A stretch of 64,000 nucleotides of DNA from the NCBI GenBank assembly GCA_963836015.1, contig CAWIIF010000001.1, positions 1-64,000 on the forward strand. Reading direction: 5' to 3'. Below the pieces are notes generated by a model. It made no database searches and was not told the origin of the DNA. It saw only the letters and a program-made list of their open reading frames with translations. This stretch comes from CAWCDJ01 sp963836015 (GTDB lineage Bacteria; Acidobacteriota; Terriglobia; Bryobacterales; Bryobacteraceae). A program made the translations under genes and the position numbers. Shown one piece after another: positions 41,974 to 50,671 of the stretch; within the stretch, counting starts at the first letter, position 1, and each line of letters opens with the position of its first letter.

Positions 41974-43724
41974 AGCGCGCGGCGATCGCGGGCGGCGCGG
42001 CGGCCCTGGTGCTGGGCGCAGCCCTCGCCTGGAGCCAGGCTCCCCCGCCGGACGACGAGATGAAGGCGATGCGCGACGAGATCGAGCGCTCGCGCAAAAT
42101 GTCGGTCTCCAACCTGGAGAAGCCCTACTTCATTCAATACCTGGTGGACGAGGCCGAAAATTTCTCGGTTTCGGCCAGCCTGGGCGGCCTCATGACGCGC
42201 CGCCACCAGAAGTACCGCGAGCCGGAAGTGCGAATCCGCGTGGGCGATTACGCGTTCGACAACAGCAACTACACCGGCAGCAGCTTCAATTTCGGCACCC
42301 GCTACGATTTGGGCCGCTTCCCGCTGGAAGATTCCTACTCCGTGCTGCGGCGTTTTCTGTGGCTGGAAACGGACTCCTCCTACAAGTCGGCCGTGGAGGC
42401 GCTCTCCCGCAAGCGCGCCGCGCTTCGCAATCTGAACCAGAGCGACCAACTGGCCGATTTCGCCCGTGCCCTGCCGGTCGAGCGCATCACGCCTTTCCGC
42501 AAACTCACGATCGACGAGGAGGCGTGGACCAGGCGCGTGCGCGATCTTTCGGCGCTGTTCGCCGCGTACCCGGAGGTGAAGAACTCGAGCATCGAGCTGG
42601 AGTCGGGCGTCGGCGGATTCACGCTGGTCAATTCGGAAGGCACTCAGATCCGCGAGCCGGAGGACGTGACCTACCTGCGGGCCCGCGCCATTGCCCAGGC
42701 CTCCGACGGCATGAGCGTGCGGGACGCCGTGACGTTTCACGCCGTGGAAGCCTCCGGCCTGCCCCCCGATGTGGAGTTGACACGCGGCATTAAGACACTC
42801 GCGGAGAACGTCGTGGCCCTGGCCCACGCCCCGATGGGCGAGGACTACAGCGGCCCGGTGCTGTTTGACGGAGTGGCAGGCGCGCAGATTCTGGCCGAAG
42901 TGCTGGGCCGGAACCTGGCGCTCAACCGGCGGCCGGTGACGGATGGAGGCCGCGGCGGCGGCTTTCAGCCGAGCGAGCTCGACGGCCGAATCGGTGCGCG
43001 CGTGCTCCCCGATTCGTTCGACGTGGTTGACGACCCCACACAGACAGAGTGGCGCGGGCGCCGCCTGTTCGGCTCCTACGATGTGGACCGCGAAGGCGTC
43101 GTTCCCACACCGCTGCATCTCATCGAGAAAGGCGTGCTGAAAGGATACCTACTCACCCGCCAGCCGGTCCGCGGCTATGACGGGTCGAACGGGCGGGCGC
43201 GCCTGCCGGGAGCTTTCGGGGCCAACACCGCCAGCATCAGCAACCTGTTCGTCAAGGCGTCCGACGCCGTTACTCCGGCGGAGCTCAAGAAGAAGCTGAT
43301 CGAGCTGTGCCAGGCGCGCGGGAAGCCCTACGGCATCGTTGTGCGCAAGATGGATTACCCGTCCTCGGCCTCGATTGAAGAGGCGCGGCGGGTGCTGATG
43401 AGCGCGCAGGGCGGCCGCCCGGTCAGCATGCCGATCCTGGTTTACAAAGTATTTCCGGACGGGCATGAGGAACTGGTTCGCGGCCTGCGCTTTCGCGGCC
43501 TGAACGTGCGCTCCCTGAAAGACATTCTGGCCGCCGGCGATGACGCCGCGGCGTTCGAGTTCATGGACAGTGCGGCGCCGTTCGCGTTGATGGGCGCTTC
43601 GGGGTTTACGGCCGAAGCCACCGTGGTGGCTCCGTCCATCCTGATCGACGATCTGGAGCTTCATCCGGCCGAGGATGAACTGCCCAAGCTGCCGGTGGTG
43701 CCGGCGCCGGAGATGACGCGCTAG
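41970..43724 (+). CDS. Exported TldE/PmbA-like paralogue without zinc ligands
   Basis: 584 residues from an ATG at 41970 inside the upstream stop (ATGA). Signal peptide 1-26 (AIAGGAAALVLGAALAWSQ). It shares the TldD-like frame with its neighbour (RFLWLETDSSYKSAVEAL; VLPDSFDVVDDPTQ; YGIVVRKMDYPS; PILVYKVFPDGHEELVRGL). At the protease site it reads ILAEVLGRN: the Glu stays, but both His are replaced (Ala309, Arg). This is the TldE condition, so the two products probably form a heterodimer in the periplasm. Confidence 0.8.
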   Translation: MKRAAIAGGAAALVLGAALAWSQAPPPDDEMKAMRDEIERSRKMSVSNLEKPYFIQYLVDEAENFSVSASLGGLMTRRHQKYREPEVRIRVGDYAFDNSNYTGSSFNFGTRYDLGRFPLEDSYSVLRRFLWLETDSSYKSAVEALSRKRAALRNLNQSDQLADFARALPVERITPFRKLTIDEEAWTRRVRDLSALFAAYPEVKNSSIELESGVGGFTLVNSEGTQIREPEDVTYLRARAIAQASDGMSVRDAVTFHAVEASGLPPDVELTRGIKTLAENVVALAHAPMGEDYSGPVLFDGVAGAQILAEVLGRNLALNRRPVTDGGRGGGFQPSELDGRIGARVLPDSFDVVDDPTQTEWRGRRLFGSYDVDREGVVPTPLHLIEKGVLKGYLLTRQPVRGYDGSNGRARLPGAFGANTASISNLFVKASDAVTPAELKKKLIELCQARGKPYGIVVRKMDYPSSASIEEARRVLMSAQGGRPVSMPILVYKVFPDGHEELVRGLRFRGLNVRSLKDILAAGDDAAAFEFMDSAAPFALMGASGFTAEATVVAPSILIDDLELHPAEDELPKLPVVPAPEMTR

Positions 43725-43732
43725 GAAACTCC

Positions 43733-46054
43733 GTGTTCCGCCTGATCAGCCGCTACATCTTCCGGGAGATCTTCACCAGCAGCGTGTTGGGAACGCTGCT
43801 CGCCACCTCGGTCGTCTTTCTGCAGAAGATCGACCGGCTGTTTGAAGTGCTGGTGGGCAGCAACCCCGATCCCAAGACCATCGCCACCCTGTTTGCCCTG
43901 ACGCTCCCGCCGGTGCTGCCGCTGACCATTCCGTTCGGCGTGCTGGTGGGAATTCTGATTGGCCTGGGACGCATGTCAAGCGACGGCGAGATCACGGCCA
44001 TGCGGGCCGCCGGCGTTTCGAGCCGCCGCGTCATCGCTCCGGTGCTGGCCTTCGCTGTGATGGGCGCGGCGCTGGCCGGCCTGGCTTCCCTGCGGCTCAC
44101 TCCCTACTCGCTCAGGAAGAGCACGGAAATCCTCAACCGCCTGATCGCCAACCAGATCTCCGCCGAGATTCAGCCCCGGATCTTCGACGAGGATTTTCCG
44201 AACACCATTCTGTACGTCGGCGACGTGCGGCCGGGCGATCCGGTGGTCTGGCGCCCGGTGTTCATGGCGGACGTCACCGAGCCGGATAAACGCAAATCGG
44301 GTCTGGGCGTGAAGGCGGACGGCCCCATGATTACGGTGGCGCGCCTGGCGCTGGCCACCTCCGATACCAGGAACAACCGCATCCAGCTCCAGATGCGCGA
44401 CTATTCCACGCACGAGATGGGGAAGGACGGAGTGGCCCACGACGAGGCCGCGCCCGTCAAGACCATCGCGCTCGATCTGCGGCCGCCCGAGCAGCGGGCC
44501 CTGGCGTCGAGCGCCATGAGCACCAGCCAGTTGATGCACTATCGCGGACCCGATTGGATCGAGGTCGGAATCGAGCTGAACAACCGCTTCGCCCTGCCGT
44601 TGGCGTGCATCGCCCTGGCGCTGGTCGGGATCCCGCTCGGTATCTCCACGCGCAAGGGAGGAAAATCGGCCGGCTACGTCAACGCAATTTTCCTGGCGTT
44701 CTTCGGCTACTATCTGTCCTCGGTTTCGCTGGTGGGGGTGGCCAAGCAAAGGACTCTGCCGGTCCCGGTGGCCATCTGGCTGCCGGATGTGGTCTTCGGC
44801 CTGGCCGGCATCCTGTTCCTCTACCGCATGGAGAGTCCCGGCGACCGCGACCTGCTATCAGGCGCGCGGAATCTGTTCGGGCGGATCTTCGATCACCTGA
44901 AGAGCCGGACGAAACGCATGCCGGAAGCGGCGCCTTTTTCCGGCTGGCGCCTGCCGCTGCTGCCGCAGATCATCGACACCTACATCCTCTCCAACTTCCT
45001 CTTCTACATGCTCGTGGTGCTGGCGAGTTTCGTCTCGATGGCGGAGGTCTACAATTTCTTCGAACTCATGGGCGACATGCTGCGCAACAGCTCGCTCCTG
45101 ACCATGTTCACCTACCTGTTCTTCCTCATCCCTCTGCAGATTTACAAGCTGCTGCCCATCAGCGTGCTGGTGGCGGTCCTGGTGACCCTGGGGGTGTTGA
45201 GCAAGCAGAACGAGGTGACGGCTTTCCGGGCGTGCGGCGTCAGCCTGTACCGGCTTGCGACCCCCATCCTGGTCGTGAGCACGCTCTTCAGCGGCGGGCT
45301 GTTCGGGTTCGATTTCTCGTACGTGCCCAGCGCCAACCGCAAGCAGGACGCGCTGCGCGACGAAATCAAGGGCCGGCCCAAGCAGACCTATCTCAATCCC
45401 AACCGCAAGTGGATCATGGGCAAAGATTCCCGGATCTACTATTACAGGTATTTCGACCCCGCCGAGAAGGTGATGGTGGAGGTAAGCGTCTTCGAGCTCG
45501 ACCCCAACAGCTTCCGGCTGACGCGCCAGATTCAGGCCAGGCGCGCCTTCTGGAGCGCACCCGTGAACGCCTGGATCTTCGAGGACGGCTGGAGCAGCGA
45601 CTTCCGCGGCGCGCAGCGGATTCCGCCGCTCCTGACCTTCCAGGCCACGACCTTTCCCGAGTTGAGCGAGACACCCGATTATTTCCTGCGCGAGGCCGTG
45701 CAGGAAAAGCAGATGAACTTCCTGGAGCTCGATCGCTACATCGCCGACCTGCAGCAGACCGGGCTGGTGGATACCCGCAAGCTGCAGGTGCAGTATTACC
45801 TGAAATTCGCCAATCCGCTGTTCGCGCTGATCATGGCCATGATCGCCGTGCCCTTCGGTTTTCTGGTGGGGAATCGCGGAGCGATGACGGGGATCGGCGC
45901 GAGCATCGTAATCGCGATCGGCTATCTCGGCGTCCAGCCGCTGTTCGAGAAGGTGGGCAACGTGGGCCTGCTGCCGCCCGCCATGGCCGCGTGGTCGCCC
46001 GACGTCGTGTTCGCCCTGGTCGGCCTGTATCTGCTGCTGCGCATGCGCAGTTAA
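43733..46054 (+). CDS. lptFG: Fused LptF-LptG LPS export permease
   Basis: 773 residues from a GTG 8 nt after the previous stop (AGGA upstream). Residues 1-370 are one YjgP/YjgQ unit (RLISRYIFREIFTSSVLGTL, three helices, a periplasmic jellyroll, three helices). Residues about 405-773 are a second unit (IIDTYILSNFLFYMLVVLAS, ISVLVAVLVTLGVLSKQNEV, LFALIMAMIAVPFGFLVGN). In E. coli these are separate LptF and LptG, which form the inner-membrane ring that extracts LPS with the LptB ATPase. The linker of about 40 residues is basic. lptB is not in the window. Confidence 0.88.
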   Translation: MFRLISRYIFREIFTSSVLGTLLATSVVFLQKIDRLFEVLVGSNPDPKTIATLFALTLPPVLPLTIPFGVLVGILIGLGRMSSDGEITAMRAAGVSSRRVIAPVLAFAVMGAALAGLASLRLTPYSLRKSTEILNRLIANQISAEIQPRIFDEDFPNTILYVGDVRPGDPVVWRPVFMADVTEPDKRKSGLGVKADGPMITVARLALATSDTRNNRIQLQMRDYSTHEMGKDGVAHDEAAPVKTIALDLRPPEQRALASSAMSTSQLMHYRGPDWIEVGIELNNRFALPLACIALALVGIPLGISTRKGGKSAGYVNAIFLAFFGYYLSSVSLVGVAKQRTLPVPVAIWLPDVVFGLAGILFLYRMESPGDRDLLSGARNLFGRIFDHLKSRTKRMPEAAPFSGWRLPLLPQIIDTYILSNFLFYMLVVLASFVSMAEVYNFFELMGDMLRNSSLLTMFTYLFFLIPLQIYKLLPISVLVAVLVTLGVLSKQNEVTAFRACGVSLYRLATPILVVSTLFSGGLFGFDFSYVPSANRKQDALRDEIKGRPKQTYLNPNRKWIMGKDSRIYYYRYFDPAEKVMVEVSVFELDPNSFRLTRQIQARRAFWSAPVNAWIFEDGWSSDFRGAQRIPPLLTFQATTFPELSETPDYFLREAVQEKQMNFLELDRYIADLQQTGLVDTRKLQVQYYLKFANPLFALIMAMIAVPFGFLVGNRGAMTGIGASIVIAIGYLGVQPLFEKVGNVGLLPPAMAAWSPDVVFALVGLYLLLRMRS

Positions 46055-46139
46055 CTCCTGAAAATGGACTTCTCCGCCGCGGCCGCCATCTCATCACACA
46101 GAGCCGCAACCACGAGGTAGCGGACACAAACTGGGTGGC

Positions 46140-46565
46140 GTGGACTTTCTGTTACAGTTCGATCCGGTGCACCGCGTGCTGCTGATCACGTTCGGCAGAG
46201 TGCTCACCAAAGCTTCCGCCCTCGCTGTCCACGAGGCTGCTGAGAGGGTGGTCGCCGCCCACGGCCCGTGTTCGGCGATTGCGGATTTCTCTGTCACCGT
46301 GAAGTCCGAGCTCTCCCAGCAATTCCTCCGGTCGCTGGCGGCGATGTCGCCGGCGATCCCCGCCGGGAGCCGGAAGATCCTGGTCGCCCCCACCACCGCA
46401 ACCTACGGGCTGAGCCGGGTGTTCCAGGTACTGCAGGAGAGGGCAGCCGACACGATCCCGATCGTTCACAGCCTTGATGAAGCCCTCCGGCTGCTCGGTA
46501 TCGAGTCGCCGGAATTCCGCACATTCGATTCCACCTGGCCGGGCGCGGGGATGGCCGCTCAATAG
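46140..46565 (+). CDS. Small STAS/SpoIIAA-like hypothetical protein
   Basis: 141 residues from a GTG at 46140. The pattern resembles SpoIIAA-like (STAS-fold) proteins: DFLLQFDPVHRVLLITFGRV, alternating helix and strand, CSAIADFSVTVKSELSQQFL, and KILVAPTTATYGLSRVFQVL. No signal peptide. Function unknown; anti-anti-sigma-like or membrane-associated roles are possible. It follows lptFG by 85 nt and converges with the Crp/Fnr gene. Confidence 0.5.
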   Translation: MDFLLQFDPVHRVLLITFGRVLTKASALAVHEAAERVVAAHGPCSAIADFSVTVKSELSQQFLRSLAAMSPAIPAGSRKILVAPTTATYGLSRVFQVLQERAADTIPIVHSLDEALRLLGIESPEFRTFDSTWPGAGMAAQ

Positions 46566-46591
46566 GACCGGCGCGCGCGCCTGAAATAAAA

Positions 46592-46652
46592 AGGCCCGCG
46601 CCTTCGAGTCCGCGGCTCCGGCGGGGAGTCGCGGCCCCATGGAAGCGGGCCT
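46592..46652 (-). terminator. Terminator of the Crp/Fnr gene
   Basis: Inverted repeat AGGCCCGC (46592-46599) and GCGGGCCT (46645-46652) around a GC-rich inner region. On the minus strand the stem is followed by TTTTATTT. It lies about 28 nt beyond the Crp/Fnr stop and also between converging genes. Confidence 0.75.
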
Positions 46653-46680
46653 CGCTGTGCTACTCGGCGGGAGCCGATCC

Positions 46681-47355
46681 TCAGCAGTTCTGTCGTAGCC
46701 ATTCCCGGAAGGCATCGCGATACAGGATGATGCCCTTGCGGGAATAACGCAAATAGCCCTGCCGGCGGAACTGATTCATGTAATGCGTGACGATCTCGCG
46801 CGAGGTACCCACGTATTGAGACAGCAGTTCATGGGTAAAGGGAACCATCCGCACCGATCCGTCATCTTCCTGGGTCCCCAGTCGCTCGGAGAACCGAATC
46901 AACGAACGTGCCAGACGCCGTGCGATGTTATCCACCGAAAAGCTTTCGATACGGTGGGTGAAGTCGATGGTTCGCTGCACCAGTATCTGCAGCAGCGCCA
47001 CCGCCAGGCGCGGCCGCTTCATGACGATGTCCTCGATCTCCACGGTGGTCCATGTCATCAGCTTCGTGTTTTCGAGAGCGGTGGCCTGTTCGGAACGATG
47101 AGGAAGGTTGAGGAAGGCCGATTCACCAAAGAACTCGTCCGGCTGATAGATGTCCACCACCACCTGGTGGCCGTCATCCGCCAGCCTCGATACCTTCACT
47201 TTGCCGTCGATCACCAGGTAAATGCTGGTGGAGGGCTGGTCCTGGCTGTAGATCATCTGCCCTTTCCGGTACTCGACAATACTGGAGCACGGCAGGTGAG
47301 CTAATGGATCTTCAAGTGGTTTCTGGGGCGCAAATGCTGTGGGACTGGATGCCAT
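46681..47355 (-). CDS. Crp/Fnr-family transcription regulator
   Basis: 224 residues. The N-terminal cyclic-nucleotide-binding fold (about 25-145) has IYSQDQPSTSIYLVIDGKVK and PDEFFGESAFLN. The C-terminal winged helix-turn-helix (about 165-220) has MVPFTHELLSQYVGTSREIV and MNQFRRQGYLRYSRKGIIL. The Fnr-type cysteine cluster is absent, so it is not an Fnr oxygen sensor. The effector is unknown; some relatives bind cAMP, others heme or nothing. It has a good terminator. Confidence 0.88.
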   Translation of the reverse strand: MASSPTAFAPQKPLEDPLAHLPCSSIVEYRKGQMIYSQDQPSTSIYLVIDGKVKVSRLADDGHQVVVDIYQPDEFFGESAFLNLPHRSEQATALENTKLMTWTTVEIEDIVMKRPRLAVALLQILVQRTIDFTHRIESFSVDNIARRLARSLIRFSERLGTQEDDGSVRMVPFTHELLSQYVGTSREIVTHYMNQFRRQGYLRYSRKGIILYRDAFREWLRQNC

Positions 47356-47375
47356 TTATCTCCTCCAAAGACGAT

Positions 47376-47810
47376 TCACTGCTGTGGAGCGCAGACATCG
47401 CTCACTGTCTCAATGCTGCGAACCTTGATTGTGGGGCGGGAGTCACCCGGGCTGGACGTCCCGCGAACCGTTACCTTTTGACCTAGATGTTTGGCGAAGC
47501 TTTCCGCCGGAAAACCAACCGCCTCCAAATCCGCGATGGGGTCCCTGTTCCGTTCGTTGAGCAACACGTAGTGGCCGTCCTGCTCATCGACACAGCCGGT
47601 AAACGACTTAGCAGTCTCCCTGGCTTTCGACTGCTTCTGCTGCCCCTCGGCCGGTTCGCGCCGGGGGGTAGCCGCAGCGAACGGTACCATGAACAGCGTC
47701 GAGATGAGAAACATCCGGCCTAACGCCGTTCGACTCCGCATCATTGACCCGCAGGAAAGCCTCAGAGCACGTCGCATGCCAGTGTTTGCCGAGTGGGAGT
47801 CCATTTTCAT
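47376..47810 (-). CDS. Exported DUF5818-like small protein
   Basis: 144 residues. A signal peptide probably starts at an internal Met (MFLISTLFMVPFAAA, residues 33-47), so the true start may be at residue 23 or 24. The mature part is a small OB-like beta domain: FTGCVDEQDGHYVLLN, FAKHLGQKVTVRGTSS and IKVRSIETVSDVC. Such domains are common in Acidobacteriota as exported proteins of unknown function. It lies 20 nt upstream of the Crp/Fnr gene on the same strand, so the two may be cotranscribed. Confidence 0.6.
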   Translation of the reverse strand: MKMDSHSANTGMRRALRLSCGSMMRSRTALGRMFLISTLFMVPFAAATPRREPAEGQQKQSKARETAKSFTGCVDEQDGHYVLLNERNRDPIADLEAVGFPAESFAKHLGQKVTVRGTSSPGDSRPTIKVRSIETVSDVCAPQQ

Positions 47811-47980
47811 TCAATTCTCGTTAAGTGTCACGACTCACTGATAAAGGGTACATCCCTAGGCCTTTCGATATAGCCATGGTATCCCCTATGATGAGTGGAA
47901 TTCTTTACCAGTCGGGAAAAAGTTATCCGGTCACTCTGGCATTTGTCGTTATGAAAACAAACTGTCCGGAGGAAAGGCGT

Positions 47981-50659
47981 GTGCGCGGGATATATCATGA
48001 GAAGGTGCGTACAATCGGGCCTTCCTGCATGATATTTGCCGTGCTGGCGGGCTCATGTGTTGCGCAATCATACACTGCGCCAGCCGGTATTCGGCCCGCC
48101 GTTCGCCGCGCCGGACCGTCGATCCTGCCCGGCGGCCGAATAATCGCTCCCCTGGGTCGGCTTTTTCCGACCGGCGCGGGCGCCTTTGGGTTGGCGGTCA
48201 GCCCCCTCGGTCGGACGATCGTCACCTCCAACGGCGGCCAAGGAGGGAATTCCCTCACTTTTCTGGAGCAAAACCGGCAGGGCGAATGGCTGGCCCGGCA
48301 GATGTCCGTGCAATCCGCCGAGCTGTTGGATAACTCCGAAGCCGATGATTGGAAAGGCGTTTTCATGGGGCTCGCCTTCTCCAACGAGCACACGATCTTT
48401 GCCTCGGAGGGCAATTCCGGCCGCATCAGCCAGATCGATTGGGGTGCCGGTCGGCGGCGGATTATCGATCTCAACCGCAACGGCTACCAGGACAGCTACA
48501 CCGGCGATCTGGCTCTCGACCCGGACCGCGGGATTCTCTACGCCGTCGATCAGGCCAACTTCCGGGTGGCCGTCATCGACGTCAAAACCCGCCTGGTGAC
48601 CACCTCACTGAAGGTCGGCCGCCTTCCCTTTGCGCTGGCTCTCTCCCCCGATCGCCAGACGCTCTACGTCACGAATATCGGCATGTTCCAGTATCAGGTG
48701 ATACCGGGAGCCGACCCGAAAAATGCCCGCGCCACCGGGCTGGATTTTCCTGCATTTGGCTTCCCCAGCCCGGAAGCAGCCACGGGGGTGGAGCGGCAGA
48801 CCGCTCACGGTACAGTACGCGTACCGGGCCTGGGGGACCCTAACGTCCTCGAATCCAACTCCGTAGCTGTAGTAAATGTCAACGACCCGGCGGCGCCCAA
48901 AATCGAGACCTATATACGCACCGGCCTGCCCTTTGGACCGCAGAGCAATGGCGGCAGCAGTCCCTCGGGAATCGTGGCGACGGCCGAACATATCTTCGTC
49001 TCGAATGCGGGCAACGACTCGATCACCATGATCGACGCCAAAACCCGGCAAGTCGAGGCCGAGATCCCCATTCGCATCCCGGGTCTGGAAACGCTGCGCG
49101 GCGTGCTTCCGGTGGGGCTGGCTTTCGATGAGCAGTCGGGATGGCTGTTGGTGGCGGAAGCGGGGATCAACGCAGTGGGAGTGATCGATACGCGCGCGAA
49201 ACGCGTGCTCGGCCATCTGCCCGCCGGGTGGTTTCCGACTCGCGTGGCGATCGACCATGGCACAGTCTTCGTCGCCAGCGCCCGGGGCCAGGGCCGCGGG
49301 CCGAATGCCCCCGGCGCGCCCGGCGCATTCCCCCGCAACCAGTCGCGGCAGGGCACGCTTTCGGTGTTTCCGATGCCCCGTCTGGCGGATCTGGCGGCCC
49401 ACACGCGCTTCGTCATCCGTGCCAACGGCTTCCAGCCGGCGCCGCGACCGCCCCGTCCGCTGCCCACCGGTGTCAAACACGTCGTCCTGATCGTGAAGGA
49501 GAATCGCACCTACGACGAAGTGTTCGGAGACATCCTCGAAGCATCGAACGGCCCGGTGATGGGCGGACCACCCTGGGCGCGCCTGGGTACCCTCGGGTAT
49601 GTGGACGGAAAGGGAAAGCGCCTCAACCTGCGCGAGATCGACGTCACCCCGAACCACCACGCCATAGCGCGCCAGTGGGCCATCAGCGACAATTTCTACG
49701 CCGATTCGGACGTCAGCGTGGACGGCCACCACTGGCTGGTGGGATCGTACCCCAGCGTCTGGACCGAATCGTCGCTCATGGCCGCTTACAGCGATCAGAA
49801 AAAGGATTTTCGGATCGGCGAGGCTCCCGGCCGCCTGCTGTTCGCCGGCTCCGATTCCTCCGTTCATCCGGAAGACCTGGAGGAGGGCGGCACCATCTGG
49901 CATCACCTGGCGCGGCACGGCATCACGTTCCGGAACTTCGGCGAAGGCTTCGAGCTGGCCGGCATCGATGAAGGCAAGGATCTGGAGCCGACCGGCGGCC
50001 GCTTCCTCACCAACATGCCGATGCCCGAGCCGCTCTACTCCCACACCTCGCGCCGGTATCCCGGATTCAACATGAACATCCCGGACCAGTTCCGCGCGTC
50101 CCAGTTCATCGACGAGATCGAAGAGACCTACGTCAAAACCGGTGCGGACCTGCCGCAGTTTATTTTCATCCACCTGCCCAACGATCACATGACCGACGCG
50201 CGTCCCGAGGATGGCTATCCGTACGACGAGTCGTTCGTCGCGGATAACGACTACGCGCTGGGCCGCATCCTGCAGTTCCTTTCAGGCACGAAATGGTGGG
50301 GTGAGATGGCCGTGTTCATCACGGAGGACGATCCGCAGGGCGGTGTGGACCACATCGACGCGCACCGCACCGTGCTGATCGGCGCCGGCCCCTGGTTCAA
50401 ACGGAACTACGTCTCGCACGTGAACACCAGCTTTCCGGGATTGCTGAAGACCATCTTCCGGCTGCTGCACCTGCCCCCGCTGAACCTGTTCGACGCGTCG
50501 GCGGCCGACCTGAGCGACTGCTTCACGACGCACCCCGATTTCTCGGGCTACAAGCTCCGAGGCGTGGACCAGCGGCTATTCGATCCCGCAGCCGCGCGGA
50601 TCTCCGAAAGCGGCAAGCCGAGTCCCCGGATGGACGATCCGCGCGAAGTAAGGCACTAG
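47981..50659 (+). CDS. YVTN beta-propeller - phosphoesterase fusion
   Basis: 892 residues from a GTG at 47981, chosen because GGAGG lies 6-7 nt upstream and a signal peptide follows (SCMIFAVLAGSCVAQ). Residues about 50-470 are a YncE/SMP-30-like propeller (FGLAVSPLGRTIVTSNGG; YAVDQANFRVAVIDVKTR; IFVSNAGNDSITMIDAKTRQ). Residues about 500-890 are an alkaline phosphatase/phospholipase C-type phosphoesterase (VVLIVKENRTYDEVFGD; SDVSVDGHHWLVGSYPS; EDDPQGGVDHIDAHRT). It is periplasmic or secreted. It probably hydrolyses phosphate esters; the propeller may bind substrate or partners. It has no operon partners. Confidence 0.85.
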   Translation: MRGIYHEKVRTIGPSCMIFAVLAGSCVAQSYTAPAGIRPAVRRAGPSILPGGRIIAPLGRLFPTGAGAFGLAVSPLGRTIVTSNGGQGGNSLTFLEQNRQGEWLARQMSVQSAELLDNSEADDWKGVFMGLAFSNEHTIFASEGNSGRISQIDWGAGRRRIIDLNRNGYQDSYTGDLALDPDRGILYAVDQANFRVAVIDVKTRLVTTSLKVGRLPFALALSPDRQTLYVTNIGMFQYQVIPGADPKNARATGLDFPAFGFPSPEAATGVERQTAHGTVRVPGLGDPNVLESNSVAVVNVNDPAAPKIETYIRTGLPFGPQSNGGSSPSGIVATAEHIFVSNAGNDSITMIDAKTRQVEAEIPIRIPGLETLRGVLPVGLAFDEQSGWLLVAEAGINAVGVIDTRAKRVLGHLPAGWFPTRVAIDHGTVFVASARGQGRGPNAPGAPGAFPRNQSRQGTLSVFPMPRLADLAAHTRFVIRANGFQPAPRPPRPLPTGVKHVVLIVKENRTYDEVFGDILEASNGPVMGGPPWARLGTLGYVDGKGKRLNLREIDVTPNHHAIARQWAISDNFYADSDVSVDGHHWLVGSYPSVWTESSLMAAYSDQKKDFRIGEAPGRLLFAGSDSSVHPEDLEEGGTIWHHLARHGITFRNFGEGFELAGIDEGKDLEPTGGRFLTNMPMPEPLYSHTSRRYPGFNMNIPDQFRASQFIDEIEETYVKTGADLPQFIFIHLPNDHMTDARPEDGYPYDESFVADNDYALGRILQFLSGTKWWGEMAVFITEDDPQGGVDHIDAHRTVLIGAGPWFKRNYVSHVNTSFPGLLKTIFRLLHLPPLNLFDASAADLSDCFTTHPDFSGYKLRGVDQRLFDPAAARISESGKPSPRMDDPREVRH

Positions 50660-50671
50660 CGGGCGCGACCG

